Source of the DNA: Leptothrix sp. (in: b-proteobacteria)
Lineage (GTDB): Bacteria; Pseudomonadota; Gammaproteobacteria; Burkholderiales; Burkholderiaceae_C
Direction: 5' to 3'
Assembly (NCBI GenBank): GCA_013822265.1
Contig: PNKD01000028.1
Coordinates: 1-37,545, forward strand
DNA length: 37,545 bases
Part shown: in pieces, positions 16,163-24,570 of the stretch
Layout of the letters: each line of letters opens with the position of its first letter
Numbering within the stretch: position 1 is the first letter of the stretch
The notes under the pieces: model-generated
The model's input: the letters and a program-made list of their open reading frames with translations, nothing else
Told to the model about the DNA's origin: nothing
Database searches by the model: none
Program-made: the position numbers and the translations under genes

Positions 16163-17164
16163 ATGCCCAGAACGAAACTCAAGAGGCAAGTCGGGATGAC
16201 GACCGGCTGGGGAGACACCGTCGTTCTCGAAGAGGGCACGATCGTGGAAGTGCTCAGCGCGAGGGGGGGCAGCGTCGAAGTCCTTGACGGGGAGTACAGA
16301 GGCCGAACCGGCACGGTTCCGCCGGAAACGCTCGAAGACATCGAGACGATTTCAGGAAGTTCGGACTTGGTGCGCCAATGGGTCGAATGGCAGTGCGGCG
16401 ACCTCTCGACGAACTTCCAGCGCGCCTTTCAACAGGAACTGGAGAAGTGTCTGTTGACCCGGGGAACACTTCTTCTGCGGGCCATGAACCACGCACTGAA
16501 AGTCAAGCAAGTGGATGCAGGCCAGCAACCCATAACCATCAATGGCGATGCAGCCTCGGCCAAGGCCAAGTTCGAGAGGGACCCCGCCAGCAACTGCGTT
16601 CTACTCTTCAGGTTCTATTCTGGAGACGGCGAGACCCTGCTGCCGCCATGCCTGCAAAAGCCCGTTCACGGACGCGTGGAGCCCAGCCAACCCGCCCGCC
16701 TGCCGCAGGAGCGGGTGGACAACCCCCTCGCCATGTTGAGGGGGAAGCAGATGGGCAACCTGAAGGGTCAGGGGAGTGGTTCGGCGAGTGCGAGCCGGCA
16801 GGCGGCGCATGCACATCAGGAGGGGCATCAAGCCCGCAGCCCCTTCGTCAGTTGCGGCTACCACCTGCCTCGGCTGCTCAGAACCCCGAGCTACAAGGTA
16901 CGCGTGATCATGTTCGGGCATTCCGGCGGCGAACCCTTGGCGGGATACGAGCAGGCGTCGCATCTGGGGGTCTTCCTGGTGCCCAAATCAAGGCTCGGGG
17001 AGGTCATCTGGAAGACAGGCGAGATGGCCTGCCTTGAGCGCGAGGTCACCTTCAATGGAGAAGGGTTGATTGGCCACGAGCTGTTCACCATGCGCAACCC
17101 CTTCCATTCAAGCAGTCCCCACAAGCAGTCGCAGCCTGAAAGTTCGACGTTGGCGTACTTCTGA
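16163..17164 (+). CDS. Unrecognised protein with an SH3-like N-terminus
   Basis: 333 residues; AGGA stands 8 bases before the ATG. Base composition is visibly less GC-rich than the flanks and codon third positions are less biased, which suggests transfer. Residues 12-60 (GWGDTVVLEEGTIVEVLSARGGSVEVL..., ending with GRTGTVPPETLE) look like an SH3-type small barrel. Residues 65-115 are helical (VRQWVEWQCGDLSTNFQRAF). Residues 185-235 are low-complexity, rich in Gly, Ser, Ala and His. A compact C-terminal part (about 235-330) has YKVRVIMFGHSGG and LEREVTFNGEGLIGHELF. No signal peptide or membrane helix. I do not recognise the family. An enzyme or toxin-like C-terminal domain is possible but unsupported. 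It stands alone between the catabolic operon and the fragment region. Confidence 0.55.
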   Translation: MPRTKLKRQVGMTTGWGDTVVLEEGTIVEVLSARGGSVEVLDGEYRGRTGTVPPETLEDIETISGSSDLVRQWVEWQCGDLSTNFQRAFQQELEKCLLTRGTLLLRAMNHALKVKQVDAGQQPITINGDAASAKAKFERDPASNCVLLFRFYSGDGETLLPPCLQKPVHGRVEPSQPARLPQERVDNPLAMLRGKQMGNLKGQGSGSASASRQAAHAHQEGHQARSPFVSCGYHLPRLLRTPSYKVRVIMFGHSGGEPLAGYEQASHLGVFLVPKSRLGEVIWKTGEMACLEREVTFNGEGLIGHELFTMRNPFHSSSPHKQSQPESSTLAYF

Positions 17165-17471
17165 CTGCGTGGCGGCAGGCATGGGGGTTGTTGCTCAAGT
17201 GCGTTGACCGCCGGGCCGCGCATGCAGCTGTCGCGGGTGGAGACGCACGGTGAACTGTCCTGGTGAGGCTGCCGGCTGCGGCCGTCAAGGTCCGCTGCCG
17301 CGGCCTGGCGAAGTAGACCGCGCAACTGCACACCCTGTCTGCGCCAGCCAACCGGCGGCCGGTGCGGCGGCAACCGACGGGAGCCAGGGCGTGAGCGTGC
17401 CTGAGAGACGCGCACCCCGAGGCCATGCAACGCCCGGCTGGAGCAGGGCGCTGCGCTGTGCGCTGAGCTGC
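17165..17471. other. Intergenic region without a recognised gene
   Basis: About 300 bases after the orphan gene. Open frames here are antisense or continuations of the fragments downstream. I see no domain, promoter or repeat that I can support. Confidence 0.35.
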
Positions 17472-17575
17472 GTGTTCGAGCCCTTTCGCCGCCTGGAAGA
17501 CTCGCGTCGCCGCGAGAGCGGCGGCAGCGGCCTGGGCCACACGATCGCACGCCAGAACGCGCGTGCGCAGGGCCG
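17472..17575 (+). pseudogene. Histidine kinase ATP-binding domain fragment
   Basis: About 34 codons encode VFEPFRRLEDSRRRESGGSG followed by LGHTIARQNARAQG. This matches the F box and G2 box of sensor histidine kinases, normally FEPFYRLEDSRSRETGGTGLGLxIA. The second Leu of GLGL is replaced by His. Nothing upstream codes for the H box, N box or G1 box in any frame that I could join, and the sequence after it belongs to a gene on the other strand. It is a remnant of a two-component sensor; kinases of this type often lie next to metal efflux operons like the one downstream. Confidence 0.6.
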
Positions 17576-17599
17576 CGATGGGCCACGGCGCGTGGGCAT

Positions 17600-18243
17600 G
17601 TGGTCACGGGCCGATGGGCAGGCGCATGACGACATTGCCGGCGCGCCACTCGAGGTGCTGAGGCACTCGCTCCAGCCCCCGTCGCAAGGTCGTGACGACC
17701 GTCGTCGTGCGGGTGGGCGTGCTCGTTGCGCAAGGGTCTTCTGCTTATGCTCGTGTCCGTGCGACTCTGCCAGATGCAGCACCACGCCCGCCAGCATCAC
17801 GGCACTGCCCAGCACCATCAGCCCGCCGGCCGAGCGGTCGCCCAGCGCCACCGCGAACGCGGCGCCGATGATGGGGGCGAAGGCAAACACCGAACCCGTG
17901 CGCGCGGCACCTAAGGCGCGCCGTGCCAGCAGGCAGAGACGCAGGCTCAGGCCACCTCCGGTGGCGCCGATGGCGAACAACACCAGCGCGGCACCCGCCG
18001 ACCGAAGCGGCACGCCGACGGCGAGCGCAAGTGCAGTCGTGGCCGTCGCGCCCAGCAGCGACCTGGCCATCACCCCCTGTCCGGGGGCACGTTCCGCGAG
18101 TGCGCGAGACAGCGAGTCGTGCACGCCCCAGGCCGCGGTGGCCAGCAGCACGGCCAGCAGACCCCACAGGGGCGCGCCGCCGGGTGCGGCCATCGCCAGC
18201 AGGCGGGGCAGCCCGCCGCTGAGGGCGGGCAAGTCGGTTGAGG
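17600..18243 (-). pseudogene. EamA/DMT-family transporter remnant (second half only, frameshifted His tail)
   Basis: The minus strand encodes PLWGLLAVLLATAAWGVHDS and, further on, LGAARTGSVFAFAPIIGAAF and VMLAGVVLHLAESHGHEHK. This is the second EamA repeat with about five membrane helices, of the subgroup that ends in a long His-rich tail. The first EamA repeat is missing. The tail is broken by one extra base near 17725-17727: removing it restores a run reading LAHEHAHPHDDGRHD. After that the tail decays. No start codon with a ribosome binding site fits the truncated frame. Fused on its 5' side to the P-type ATPase remnant at about 18244. Confidence 0.72.
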
Positions 18244-18244
18244 C

Positions 18245-18633
18245 TCAGGGAGGCGCGTGCGCGATCAGTGTTCAGCTCGGCGACGAACCCGGCAATCAGG
18301 ATGATCACCATCGACACGGTACCGGCCACGGTTTCGCCACCGGCCATCGGCACCAGTGTCGCGATCGTCACGAAGTTCCCGGTGCCGATCTTGCGTTCGC
18401 GAACCAGGTCGAGCCGGCCGGTCTTGACCGGCGGGTAGAGGCCGAGCGCCGCGGCGGCCCACAGCACCGCGACGGACACCGCCTGCTGCCGGTACGGCCA
18501 AGCGGCCAAGCGGCCAAGCGGCCAGGCCCATGATGGTGATGCGAGCGACCTCGATCCAGCGCTCGCCCGTCATCGGCGCGCCCCATGCCGATCCGGGGGT
18601 GGCCGGTCGGGCGGGGGAGGGCGCCGCGGTCAT
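18245..18633 (-). pseudogene. N-terminal remnant of a heavy-metal P-type ATPase
   Basis: From the ATG at 18633 the frame reads MTAAPSPARPATPGSAWGAP then MTGERWIEVARITIMGLAAW. After the tandem duplication at 18496-18524 the match continues in another frame as YRQQAVSVAVLWAAAALGLY, KIGTGNFVTIATLVPMAGGE and FVAELNTDRARASL. This is the start (first two or three membrane helices) of a P1B-type ATPase of the Zn/Cd/Co kind. Everything after RASL, including the A domain, CPx helix and DKTGT site, is gone and replaced by the DMT fragment. Located 42 bases after the CzcC-like gene on the same strand, where such ATPases often sit in metal-resistance clusters. Confidence 0.7.
18496..18524. repeat. 8-bp tandem repeat (GGCCAAGC, about 3.6 copies) causing a frameshift
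   Basis: GGCCAAGC is repeated at 18496, 18504 and 18512, followed by a partial copy. With one copy the minus strand reads GLAAWPYRQQA, the expected P-type ATPase sequence. The two extra copies add 16 bases and move the frame by one. The duplicated copies translate as LGRLAAWP-like extra residues. Confidence 0.85.
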
Positions 18634-18674
18634 GCGCGGGTTCCCGCAGCGGGACGCCGGCAATCAAGCGGCAA

Positions 18675-19916
18675 TCAGTCATCGGCCAGATGCCAGATCA
18701 GGTGCGCGTCGATCAGCAGGCGGTAGTTCCAGCGCAGCGCGTCGGCGCGCGCTTCGCCCGCGGCGCGCAAGGCCTCCAGCGACTGGCGGCGCACGTGCAG
18801 CAGGGACTGCAGGTCCACCTCGCCCAGGGTGTAGGCGCGCTGCGTCAAGCGCGCGCTCTCGCGCGCGGCCTGTGCGCCGCGCTCGGCAATGCGCCAACGC
18901 TCGAGGCCACCCACGGCGTCCGCATGCGTCTCGGCGATCTCGATCGTTATGCCCTGGCGCACGCGGTCGAGTGCCGCGCGCGCGACCTCGGCCTCTTGCA
19001 GCGACTGCTGCAGACGCTGCTCACGCGCCGTGCCGCCGAACGGCATGCTGACGCTGATGCCGATCACGCGCTCGTTGCGAAAGACCTCGCTGGACGTGTA
19101 CACGCCCACGGTCGGGTCAGGCAGCTTGTCGGCGCGGGTCCGCGAAGCCGTGAGATCGGCCCGGCGCACCAGCGCTTCGGCCTCCTTCAGCGGGTCGGCC
19201 TCGGCGACGATGCGCTCGCGCCAGCGGGCCTCGGGCCACATCGGCTCGGCCGGATCGGAGAGTGCGGCGGGCTGCGGCGTTGCCTCCGGGAAGCGCAGCT
19301 TCAGCTTGGCCTGCGCCTTGGCCAAGGTGGAGTCGGCCTGGCTGGCCTGGCGCCGCACGTCGGCCAGGTCGGACTGCGCGATGCTGAGGTCCAGCGCCGA
19401 GGCATCGCCGGCGCGTTTGCGCTTGTCCACCGCAGCCAGGTTGGCCTCGGCGAACGAGAGCTGCTCCTTCAACAGCGCCTGCGCGCTGTGGGCCGCCAGC
19501 CAGTTCAGCCACAGGTCTGACAGCGCGCGCGCCGCCTCGCGCCGTGCCTGGCCGACACGAGCGCGCGCGATCTCGATGTCGACCTCGCCCAGTTGGCGGT
19601 CGAGCCCGGCCTTGCCGCCGATGCGGATGCCGCGCTCGACGCCCACCGTCCATTCCGTGGAGTTGCCGACACCCCCGACGCGGCGCCGCTGCGTGCTGGC
19701 GTTGGCCGTCCACTCGTGCGGCCCCGCGGCCAGCACCGCTGCGCCGTGGCCCGCCGCGGCCAGCGCGCGCCGCGCCTGGACGACGGCCGGGTCCTTGTCG
19801 ATCCAGGCCTGCGCCTGCACGGTCGGTGGCAGGTCCTTGGGCGTCGCCACCTCCTGAGCCGCAGCCGGGCCGCCGATCAGCAGGGCTGCCATGGCCGCCA
19901 GTACATACCGCTTCAT
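18675..19916 (-). CDS. czcC: CzcC-like outer membrane efflux protein (TolC family)
   Basis: 413 residues. Signal peptide MKRYVLAAMAALLIGGPAAA with cleavage near AAA-QE. Two OEP repeats follow, with long coiled-coil helices (for example about 120-205 and 330-400) and the beta-barrel strand WTVGVERGIRIGGKAG, paired in the second repeat with RVIGISVSMPFGGTAREQRL. It forms the trimeric outer-membrane channel of the RND pump. Its ATG overlaps the DUF3240 stop (ATGA). Last intact gene of the metal efflux operon; the gene order B-A-DUF3240-C differs from the classical czcCBA order. Confidence 0.88.
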   Translation of the reverse strand: MKRYVLAAMAALLIGGPAAAQEVATPKDLPPTVQAQAWIDKDPAVVQARRALAAAGHGAAVLAAGPHEWTANASTQRRRVGGVGNSTEWTVGVERGIRIGGKAGLDRQLGEVDIEIARARVGQARREAARALSDLWLNWLAAHSAQALLKEQLSFAEANLAAVDKRKRAGDASALDLSIAQSDLADVRRQASQADSTLAKAQAKLKLRFPEATPQPAALSDPAEPMWPEARWRERIVAEADPLKEAEALVRRADLTASRTRADKLPDPTVGVYTSSEVFRNERVIGISVSMPFGGTAREQRLQQSLQEAEVARAALDRVRQGITIEIAETHADAVGGLERWRIAERGAQAARESARLTQRAYTLGEVDLQSLLHVRRQSLEALRAAGEARADALRWNYRLLIDAHLIWHLADD

Positions 19917-20215
19917 GCGAACTCCCCGTCAAAGGCCAGCGGTGTGGCCCAGTAGCGCACGCCGGTGCCGGCGAAGTCGCGTTGCAGCAGCCCGCGCAGT
20001 TGCTGGAGCTCGTCGCTCGTCAACAGCACGTTGACCTGCATCGCACGGCTGCGGCCCATCACCTGTTCGGTGGCGCTGAGCCGCTGCTGCCCACTGCCGT
20101 GGCTGTGGGTGGGCGTGCTGGTGAAGACTTCGCTGCCGGCGTTGGCCAGCAGCACATCGAGCAGCTTTTCCTCCACCGTGGGCGGGCAGATCAGGGTCAG
20201 GCAAAAGTCAGCCAT
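19913..20215 (-). CDS. DUF3240-family small protein
   Basis: 100 residues, MADFCLTLICPPTVEEKLLD and then LSATEQVMGRSRAMQVNVLL. The pattern (beta strand, EEKLLDxLL helix, His-rich loop TPTHSHGSGQQRL, strand, QLRGLLQRDF helix) fits DUF3240 (PF11582), small ferredoxin-like proteins that travel with HME-RND genes. A cytoplasmic site is likely as there is no signal peptide. Two Cys near the N-terminus and two His in the loop could bind metal, which would suit a sensor or modulator of the pump (inference). The start lies inside the last codons of czcA (8-base overlap) and the stop overlaps czcC. Confidence 0.82.
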   Translation of the reverse strand: MADFCLTLICPPTVEEKLLDVLLANAGSEVFTSTPTHSHGSGQQRLSATEQVMGRSRAMQVNVLLTSDELQQLRGLLQRDFAGTGVRYWATPLAFDGEFA

Positions 20216-23200
20216 GGGCGGCCTCCTGCGGAAAGGTGCGAGTCGAGACGGCGTCGGCACGTGAAAAGGCGAAACGCAGGTACAGGATGGGCAGCAGAAT
20301 CAGCGTCAGCGCCGTCGCGGTGATCAAGCCGCCGATGACGACGATGGCCAGCGGGCGCTGGATCTCCGAGCCCGGCCCGGTGGCAAACAGCAGCGGAATC
20401 AGGCCGAAGGCCGTGATCGACGCCGTCATCAGCACCGGTCGCAATCGCCTTCGAGCCCCCTGCGTCACGCTGCTGAGCAGGTCATGCCCTTCGGCATGCA
20501 ACTGGTTGAAGTAGCTCACCAGCACCACGCCGTTGAGCACCGCGATGCCCAGCAGGGCGATGAAGCCCACCGAGGCCGGCACCGACAGGTACTCGCCCGT
20601 GACCCACAGCGCCACGATGCCGCCCACCAGCGCAAACGGGATGTTGCTGAGCACCAGCAACGCCTGCCGCACCGAGCCGAAAGTGGAGAACAGGATCAGG
20701 AAGATGAAGCCGATGGCCAGCGGCACCACCAGCGCCAGGCGTGCTGCGGCACGCTGCTGGTTCTCGAACTGACCGCCCCAGGTGATGCGGTAGCCGGTCG
20801 GCAGCTTCACTTCGGCGGCCACCTTGGCCTTGGCTTCTTCGACGAAGCCCACCAGGTCGCGCCCGGTGACGTTGGCGATGACCACGCTGTAGCGGCTGCC
20901 CATCTCGCGGTCGATCTTCACCGGGCCGCTCTCGCGGCTCAGCTTGGCCAGGGTCTCCAGCGGCACGCTCTGCCCGTCGGGTGTGGCGATGCGCAGCGCG
21001 GCGAATTCGGCCGGTGAGACCCTCACGATGTCCGGCCCGCGGATGACGATGGGAATGCGCCGGTTGCCGTCTATCACCGTGCCGGCGCGCTGGCCCTCGA
21101 TCTGCACACGCAGCGCGTCCTGCACGTCTTCGATCGACAGCCCGTAGCGGCCCGCCGCCAGGCGGTTCACCACCACGCGCAGGTACTGCACACCGTCGTT
21201 CTCGACCGTGTAGACGTCCTGGTTGCCCGGCACCGTCTTCATCAGGCCTTCGACCCGCGAAGCCAGTTCGTTCAGCTTGGGGAGATCGGGCCCGAAGATC
21301 TTGATCGCCAGGTCGCCGCGCACGCCGATGATCATTTCCGACACCCGCATGTCGATAGGCTGGGTGAAGGTGTAAATGATGCCGGGCATCTGGTCCAGCA
21401 CCTCGCGGATGCGGTCGATCAGCGCGTCCTTGCTCGCCATCTTCCACTCCGCACGCGGCTTGAGGATCAGGAAGGTGTCGGTCTGGTTCAGGCCCATCGG
21501 GTCCAGGCCGATCTCGTCGGAGCCCGCGCGTGCCACCACGCCGGTGATCTCGGGGATGTTCTTCATCAGCGCCTGATGAACCATCAGGTCCAGTGCCGCG
21601 GTCTCCTCCAGGCTCACCGAGGGCAGCTTCTCGATGCCGACGATGATGTCGCCCTCGTCCATCTCGGGCAGGAAGGTCTTGCCGACCTGGGTGTACAGGC
21701 CTGCGGCCAGCACCAGAAGAGCTGTTGCTGCGATGAAGACCAACTTCTGTCGCTTCAGCGCCCAGGCCAGCACCGGCTCGTACAGGCGCAGCAGGTTTCG
21801 CGGCAGCCAGGGCTCGTCGTGCGAGACCTTCTTCAGCAGGAACGACGCCAGCACCGGAATGACGGTCAGCGACAGCACCAGTGAACTGGCCAGCGCGAAC
21901 ACGATGGTCAACGCCACCGGCACGAAGTACTTGCCCTCCAGGCCCTGCAGCGTCAGCAGCGGCAGGAACACGGTGACGATGATCAGCACGCCGGCGGCCA
22001 CCGGCACGGCCACCTCACGCACCGCGCGCAGCACGATGTGCAGCCGCGGCAGCTTGCCACCCGCCGTCCGCCGGCTCAGGTGTTGCACGACGTTCTCGAC
22101 CACGACGATGGCCGCGTCCACCAGCATGCCCAAAGCGATGGCCAGCCCGCCCAGACTCATCAGGTTGGCCGACATGCCCCAGACGCGCATCAGGATGAAG
22201 GTGCCCAGCGCCGCCAGCGGCAGCACCACGGCCACGGCCACCGCGGCACGCAGGTTGCCGAGAAAGGCCCCGAGCAGCACCAGCACGATCAGCGTGGCCT
22301 CCAGCAAGGCCTTGGAGACCGTGGCCACGGCCTTCTCGACGAGTGAGGCGCGGTCGTAGAAGACTTCCAGGGTCACGCCCGCCGGCAGCGTGGGCTGCAG
22401 TTCGGCGATCTTGGCCTTCACGCCCTGCACCACCTGCTGCGCGTTGGCGCCGGCCAGGCCCAGCACCAGGCCCTGCACGGCCTCGCCCTTGCCGTCCTTG
22501 GTGACCACACCGTAACGCGTGGTGCTGCCGTCGCGCACGGTGGCCACGTCGCCCAGGCGCACGGCGGTGCCACCCTTGCGCGCGACGACGACCGCCCGCA
22601 GGTCGTCCTGCGTCTTGATGCTGCCTTCGGTGCGCACCAGCAGCACCTCGCCGCCTTCGCCCAGGCGCCCCGCGCCGTCGTTGCGGTTGTTGGCTTCGAC
22701 GGCAGTCTTGATCTGTGCCATCGACAGGCCCAGTGCCTGCAGCTTGGCCGGTTCGGGCAGCACCTCGAAGCTGTGCACCTTGCCGCCCAGCGCGTTGACG
22801 TCGGCCACGCCGGGCACGGCACGCAGCGCGGGGCGGACGACCCAGTCGAGCAGGCTGCGCCGCTCTTCCAGCGTGAGCTGCGGCGCCTCGATGGTGAACA
22901 TGAACATCTCGCCCAGCGGCGTGGTGATCGGTGCGATGCCGCCGGTGATGCCCGCGGGCAGGTCGCCGACGATGTTGTTCAGCCGCTCGGCCACCTGCTG
23001 GCGCGCCCAGTAGAGGTCGGTGCCGTCCTGGAAGTCCACGGTCACGTCGACCAGGCCGTACTTGGTCACCGAGCGCAGGATGCGCTGCTTCGGGATGCCC
23101 AGCATCTCGACCTCGATCGGCACCGCGATGCGGCTCTCGATCTCCTCGGGCGTCATGCCGGGGGCCTTCATGATGATCTTCACCTGCGTGCTCGACACAT

Positions 23201-23321
23201 CGGGGAAGGCGTCGATGGGCAGCGAGCGGAAGGCGTACCAGCCGAAGCCGGCCAGCAGCACGGCGGCCAGCAAGACGAACAGGCGCTGCGTGAGCGCAAA
23301 TTGCACGAGGCGGTTCAGCAT
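20208..23321 (-). CDS. czcA: Heavy-metal efflux RND pump (CzcA-like)
   Basis: 1037 residues, typical for HME-RND transporters, which export metal cations using the proton gradient. It has TM1 near residue 10-30, a first periplasmic porter loop, TM2-6, a second large loop and TM8-12. The porter sequence (SDEIGLDPMGLNQTDTFLIL and MRVSEMIIGVRGDLAIKIFG) is close to CzcA. The TM4 segment reads ALGMLVDAAIVVVEN, in which the expected acidic D and E are present but the DFG that precedes them in Zn/Co/Cd-type CzcA is replaced. The start is the ATG at 23321 (MLNRLVQFALTQR), the usual family start; the frame also opens at 23372. Metal specificity is uncertain. Confidence 0.93.
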   Translation of the reverse strand: MLNRLVQFALTQRLFVLLAAVLLAGFGWYAFRSLPIDAFPDVSSTQVKIIMKAPGMTPEEIESRIAVPIEVEMLGIPKQRILRSVTKYGLVDVTVDFQDGTDLYWARQQVAERLNNIVGDLPAGITGGIAPITTPLGEMFMFTIEAPQLTLEERRSLLDWVVRPALRAVPGVADVNALGGKVHSFEVLPEPAKLQALGLSMAQIKTAVEANNRNDGAGRLGEGGEVLLVRTEGSIKTQDDLRAVVVARKGGTAVRLGDVATVRDGSTTRYGVVTKDGKGEAVQGLVLGLAGANAQQVVQGVKAKIAELQPTLPAGVTLEVFYDRASLVEKAVATVSKALLEATLIVLVLLGAFLGNLRAAVAVAVVLPLAALGTFILMRVWGMSANLMSLGGLAIALGMLVDAAIVVVENVVQHLSRRTAGGKLPRLHIVLRAVREVAVPVAAGVLIIVTVFLPLLTLQGLEGKYFVPVALTIVFALASSLVLSLTVIPVLASFLLKKVSHDEPWLPRNLLRLYEPVLAWALKRQKLVFIAATALLVLAAGLYTQVGKTFLPEMDEGDIIVGIEKLPSVSLEETAALDLMVHQALMKNIPEITGVVARAGSDEIGLDPMGLNQTDTFLILKPRAEWKMASKDALIDRIREVLDQMPGIIYTFTQPIDMRVSEMIIGVRGDLAIKIFGPDLPKLNELASRVEGLMKTVPGNQDVYTVENDGVQYLRVVVNRLAAGRYGLSIEDVQDALRVQIEGQRAGTVIDGNRRIPIVIRGPDIVRVSPAEFAALRIATPDGQSVPLETLAKLSRESGPVKIDREMGSRYSVVIANVTGRDLVGFVEEAKAKVAAEVKLPTGYRITWGGQFENQQRAAARLALVVPLAIGFIFLILFSTFGSVRQALLVLSNIPFALVGGIVALWVTGEYLSVPASVGFIALLGIAVLNGVVLVSYFNQLHAEGHDLLSSVTQGARRRLRPVLMTASITAFGLIPLLFATGPGSEIQRPLAIVVIGGLITATALTLILLPILYLRFAFSRADAVSTRTFPQEAAHG

Positions 23322-23361
23322 GGGCCGGCTCCGGTCTGGGCCAGCGGTGCGCGGCCGGGGC

Positions 23362-24492
23362 TCACTTGTCACCCCCGCTCTTGCCCTGCCATGCCGCCTT
23401 CAGCGCGATGACCGATGCCGTCGCCACCTCCTGGCCCGGCTTCAACTCGCCCGTCACCTGCACCGAGGCGCCGGCGCTGGACACCACGCGCACTGGCCGG
23501 GCGACGAAACCCTTTTCGGTACGCACGAAGACGAAAGCCTGGTCGTCCTGCCGCGCCACCGCCGCCAGCGGCAGCGCCCAGCCAGCGGCGTTGGCCGCGA
23601 AGGGCACCTGGGCCTGCACCACTTCACCGGGGCGCAGCCGTTCGGCACCGCGGGTGACGCGGGCACGCAGCGTCACGGTCTGGCTGTCGCTGACCATGGC
23701 GCCGACCGACAGCGGCACTGCCACCGCATCGCGGCCGACGATCTGGATCGTCGCGGCCTGGGCCAAAGTGGCCGGCTGGCGATCAGCCGGCATCGTGATG
23801 TCGAGCCAGAGCGTCTGCAGGCTGGCCAGGCGCAGCAGGGCGTCGGCCTCCTGCACCCGCTGGCCGGGCTTGATGTCGATGCCCAGTACCACCCCGGCGG
23901 CGCGGGCGCGCACCACCACACCGTCGTGCAGCGTGCCGCCAGCGGCGATGCGCTGGATCGAGGCGGCGTCGATGCCGGCCAGGCGCAGGGCAGCCTCGGC
24001 CTGGCGCTGGCGCGCCGCATCGTCCTGCGCCGCAACTTCGGCCTCCTGCACACGACGCTCCGGGATGATGCCTTCGGCGAGCAGCGCCTTCTCGCGCTGC
24101 AGCGTCTTCTGCGACAGCCGCGCGCGGCTGGCGGTCTCGATCAGCTTGAGCTGCATCTCGCCGAACTGCGGGCTGTTCAGCCGCAACAGCGGCTGCCCGG
24201 CCTTCACGGACTGCTGTTCGCCGACCAGCAACTGGTCGACCACGCCGGCGACCGGCGCGCTGATCACCTGCTCCTGCCCGGGCGGCAGCACCACCTTGGC
24301 GGCGTAGGCCATGCCGGCGATGGCACCGGGCTGTTCGAGCTTGAGCAGCGTGACGCCCAGCGTCTTCAACTGCGCTGCCGAGACGGCAAACTCGGCGTTG
24401 GGTTCGGCTGCCAGGGCCGGCGCCAACCAGGCGCACAGGGACAGGCAGACAGCGACGCGCAGGGCGCCGCTGGGACGAAGGATGGCAGGCAT
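23362..24492 (-). CDS. czcB: CzcB-like periplasmic adaptor (membrane fusion protein)
   Basis: 376 residues. Signal peptide ending near LAPALA-AEP. After it come a lipoyl-like half (ISAPVAGVVDQLLVGEQQSV), a helical hairpin (about 115-180) and the second lipoyl half (VVRARAAGVVLGIDIKPGQRV). Beta-barrel and membrane-proximal domains end the protein. There is no N-terminal His-rich heavy-metal domain as in the largest CzcB proteins. GGAG stands before the ATG at 24492. It links the RND pump to the outer-membrane channel; the stop lies 40 bases before the preferred czcA start. Confidence 0.9.
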   Translation of the reverse strand: MPAILRPSGALRVAVCLSLCAWLAPALAAEPNAEFAVSAAQLKTLGVTLLKLEQPGAIAGMAYAAKVVLPPGQEQVISAPVAGVVDQLLVGEQQSVKAGQPLLRLNSPQFGEMQLKLIETASRARLSQKTLQREKALLAEGIIPERRVQEAEVAAQDDAARQRQAEAALRLAGIDAASIQRIAAGGTLHDGVVVRARAAGVVLGIDIKPGQRVQEADALLRLASLQTLWLDITMPADRQPATLAQAATIQIVGRDAVAVPLSVGAMVSDSQTVTLRARVTRGAERLRPGEVVQAQVPFAANAAGWALPLAAVARQDDQAFVFVRTEKGFVARPVRVVSSAGASVQVTGELKPGQEVATASVIALKAAWQGKSGGDK

Positions 24493-24570
24493 AGGAACTC
24501 CACGGACAGAAGGCCCCGCTCCCGGCAGGAACGGGTCGGCAGGTGCAGCGCCAAGGCGCCGCAGCGGTCT

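Noticed and set aside
16850..17120. ADP-ribosyltransferase-like end of the orphan protein (LEREVTF as an ExE motif)
   Set aside because: Only one short motif fits; the upstream Arg and Ser-Thr-Ser elements cannot be placed convincingly.
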